A stretch of 14,520 bases of DNA, from assembly GCA_026770585.1 (NCBI GenBank), contig MU646992.1:72392-86911 (forward strand), given 5' to 3'. The position numbers and the translations under genes are program-made. This document shows positions 13,368 through 14,520 of this stretch, in pieces (position 1 is the first letter of the stretch; each line of letters starts with the position of its first letter). The stretch is from Baffinella frigidus. Its lineage: Eukaryota; Cryptophyceae; Cryptomonadales; Baffinellaceae. The notes beneath the pieces are model-generated. The model did not search any database. It was not told the DNA's origin and saw only the letters and a list, made by a program, of their open reading frames with translations.

Positions 13368-13515
13368 GATCTCACAGGAAAACGGTTCTAATTCAAAACT
13401 TTTGGTTCAATGAAAATTACTACACGAATGTTTTAATATTACTATTAAAACTCATTATGTGTAGTAAATTTCATTGCCAGAAAGTTTTGAATTGAAACCG
13501 TTTCCCTATGAGATC
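13368..13515. mobile_element. T-family palindrome, 140 bp, GATC flanks
   Basis: The element is 13372-13511 (TCACAGGAAAACGGTT...AACCGTTTCCCTATGA). The inner arms TAATTCAAAACTTTTGG and its inverse AAAGTTTTGAATTGAAA pair with few mismatches. The core is in forward orientation (CGAATGTTTTAATATTACTA). Confidence 0.9.
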
Positions 13516-13561
13516 TGGAGACCCCTCCATGTAAGGATTTAAGCGAGACTGTTGGGAGATG

Positions 13562-13714
13562 GTACTTATCCGAGGGAACCTACTTTTCTTTCATTTCAAA
13601 TGATGGCAATGAAAATTACTACACAAATGCTTTAATACTACTAGTAAAACAGATTGGTGTATTAATTTTCGTTGACATCAAATGAAAGAAAAATAGGTTT
13701 CCCCGGATAAATAC
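13562..13714. mobile_element. Palindromic element, TTATCCGG-ended (copy K4)
   Basis: The element is 13566-13710. The flanks GTAC (13562-13565) and ATAC (13711-13714) differ by one base. The arms TTTCTTTCATTTCAAATGAT and ATCAAATGAAAGAAAAAT pair. The core AAATGCTTTAATACTACTAG is in forward orientation. Confidence 0.85.
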
Positions 13715-13749
13715 GGGTGGAGTCCGGGCCCCACAGCAAGACAAAGTGG

Positions 13750-13897
13750 GATCTCATATGGAAACACTTATAATTTATAAACTGGATTTCAATCAAAATT
13801 ACCACACGTTTGCTTTAATATTACAAGTAAAGATCGTTCTGTGTAGTAACTTTCATTGAATCTAGTTTATAAATTATAAGTGTTTCCATATGAGATC
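13750..13897. mobile_element. T-family palindrome, 140 bp, GATC flanks
   Basis: The element is 13754-13893 (TCATATGGAAACACTTATAA...TTATAAGTGTTTCCATATGA). The arms agree over nearly 58 bases. Core: ACGTTTGCTTTAATATTAC. Its relative is 7665-7804. Confidence 0.9.
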
Positions 13898-13925
13898 GTT
13901 TCCACGGTCACCTGTTGTGAGAACC

Positions 13926-14122
13926 CGCGCCAGGGAATAAGCGGGATCTTCATACACACTCGTTCGCGCTAAAAGTGTTTAGATGGCTTATCGTGGTATT
14001 TTTTTTTAATTCCGCCAGCAAAGAGCTCCAATTCCCATCACATTTGGCGTGTTTTCCGGGTAGAATCAACTTTGCTCGAACATCGTGTAGTAAAATGAAA
14101 TTACAACTTATGACCTGGCGTG
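13926..14122. mobile_element. Diverged CACGCCAG-ended element
   Basis: The left end CGCGCCAGGGAATAAGCG is imperfectly mirrored by ACTTATGACCTGGCGTG at the right. The right arm resembles 531-558 (TGAAATTMCRASTTAYGACC). It also contains GTGTAGTAAAATGAAATT, like the edge of the shared palindromic core. No target duplication. Confidence 0.55.
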
Positions 14123-14184
14123 GCGCAGGTAGAAATCCACGCATGCACGAACGAGATTATCTTTGGATAATGAATTTTAGAATG

Positions 14185-14317
14185 TAATATATATATAGAT
14201 AAATAGATAGATATAGATATAGATATAGATAGATAGATAAATAGATAGATAGATATAGAAAGATAGATAGATTTAGATAGAAAGATAGATAGATTTTTTA
14301 TTATTATATATATATAT

Positions 14318-14352
<35 letters not shown>

Positions 14353-14353
14353 T

Positions 14354-14390
<37 letters not shown>

Positions 14391-14402
14391 CAGATAGATA
14401 TG
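14185..14402 (+). repeat. GATA microsatellite
   Basis: GATA repeats interrupted by ATATAT, AAATA and a T run near 14293. The long minus-strand frame of Tyr-Leu-Ser-Ile repeats is an artefact of the 4-base period. Confidence 0.9.
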
Positions 14403-14439
14403 CAGATACTAAATGTAGATATACATCTGAGGGACGTGA

Positions 14440-14520
14440 CACGGCCACGTGCGGGCGGATGCAGAGTCTGGTTCGGACGAGTCGGAGGCCGAAGAGGGGG
14501 GCAAAGGGGGGGAGGGGGGG
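14440..14520 (+). CDS. Possible partial exon, acidic Gly-rich, runs off the end
   Basis: After an in-frame TGA (14437-14439) the plus strand stays open and encodes ADAESGSDESEAEEGGKGG to the window end. GATGCAG (ending 14464) is a possible but weak acceptor with no pyrimidine tract. Composition is like the candidate exon 11428-11739, so both may belong to one plus-strand gene. Too short for any identification. Confidence 0.25.

Noticed and set aside
13368-13897. CRISPR-like spaced palindromes
   Set aside because: The repeats are 140-bp palindromes with different arms and duplicated flanks, not short identical repeats with unique spacers; the setting is eukaryotic.
14101-14448. Minus-strand frame of Tyr-Leu-Ser-Ile repeats
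   Set aside because: It is fully explained by translation of the GATA microsatellite.

Overview
The window looks like non-coding nuclear DNA from a repeat-rich microbial eukaryote, probably an alga or other protist. The clues are long degenerate TTTAGGG-type telomere-like tracts in both orientations, GA/CT, ACAGAG and GATA microsatellites, many short palindromic elements that look like MITEs (non-autonomous DNA transposons), and only a few short spliced-exon-like open stretches. There is no operon, bacterial gene, rRNA, complete tRNA, CRISPR array or recognisable transposase. I cannot name the species. No gene can be assigned a function.

Layout. 1-1000: degenerate TTTAGGG tracts with a 58-bp direct repeat and inverted-repeat elements whose ends read CACGCCAG. 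1000-1750: two palindromic elements and a block repeated later near 8.3 kb. 1950-2212: a possible exon. 2219-6114: a large inverted repeat (arms about 1.4 kb, spacer about 0.64 kb). Its right arm carries two insertions absent from the left arm; one is a 176-bp element flanked by a 4-bp duplication, with a nearly matching empty site in the left arm. 6240-8630: a dense run of palindromic elements, some only tens of bases apart. 8650-9540: inverted and direct repeats built from CCTACGGTAGG-like modules, then a CACGCCAG-ended element with a clear GTCC duplication. 9540-10800: low-copy repeats, a tRNA B-box-like trace, 26-bp tandem repeats and a perfect hairpin. 10850-13180: CCCTAAA tracts, two inverted blocks each holding a CCGTAAC/GTTACGG heptamer array between conserved flanks, a possible exon, and CT-rich and ACAGAG microsatellites. 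13215-14122: five more inverted-repeat elements in a row. 14185-14400: a GATA microsatellite. 14440-14520: a short acidic open frame that runs off the end.

The main pattern is modular. At least ten palindromic elements share one roughly 55-bp core (AAAATTACTACAC...GTGTAGTAATTTT around a directional TGCTTTAATATTACTAGTAA-like centre), yet carry several unrelated outer arms. Two terminal classes (TCAT... and TTATCCGG...) both appear to make 4-bp target duplications. One TCAT-ended element instead has a CCTACGG/CCTAGGACC-type interior, so termini and interiors seem to have been exchanged.

The three exon candidates (1950-2212 minus, 11428-11739 plus, 14440-14520 plus) and one broken exon (5793-6197 minus, with a remnant at 2221-2361 plus) are supported only by open frame, composition and splice-like borders. 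If 11428-11739 and 14440-14520 are real, they could be exons of one plus-strand gene with repeat-filled introns.
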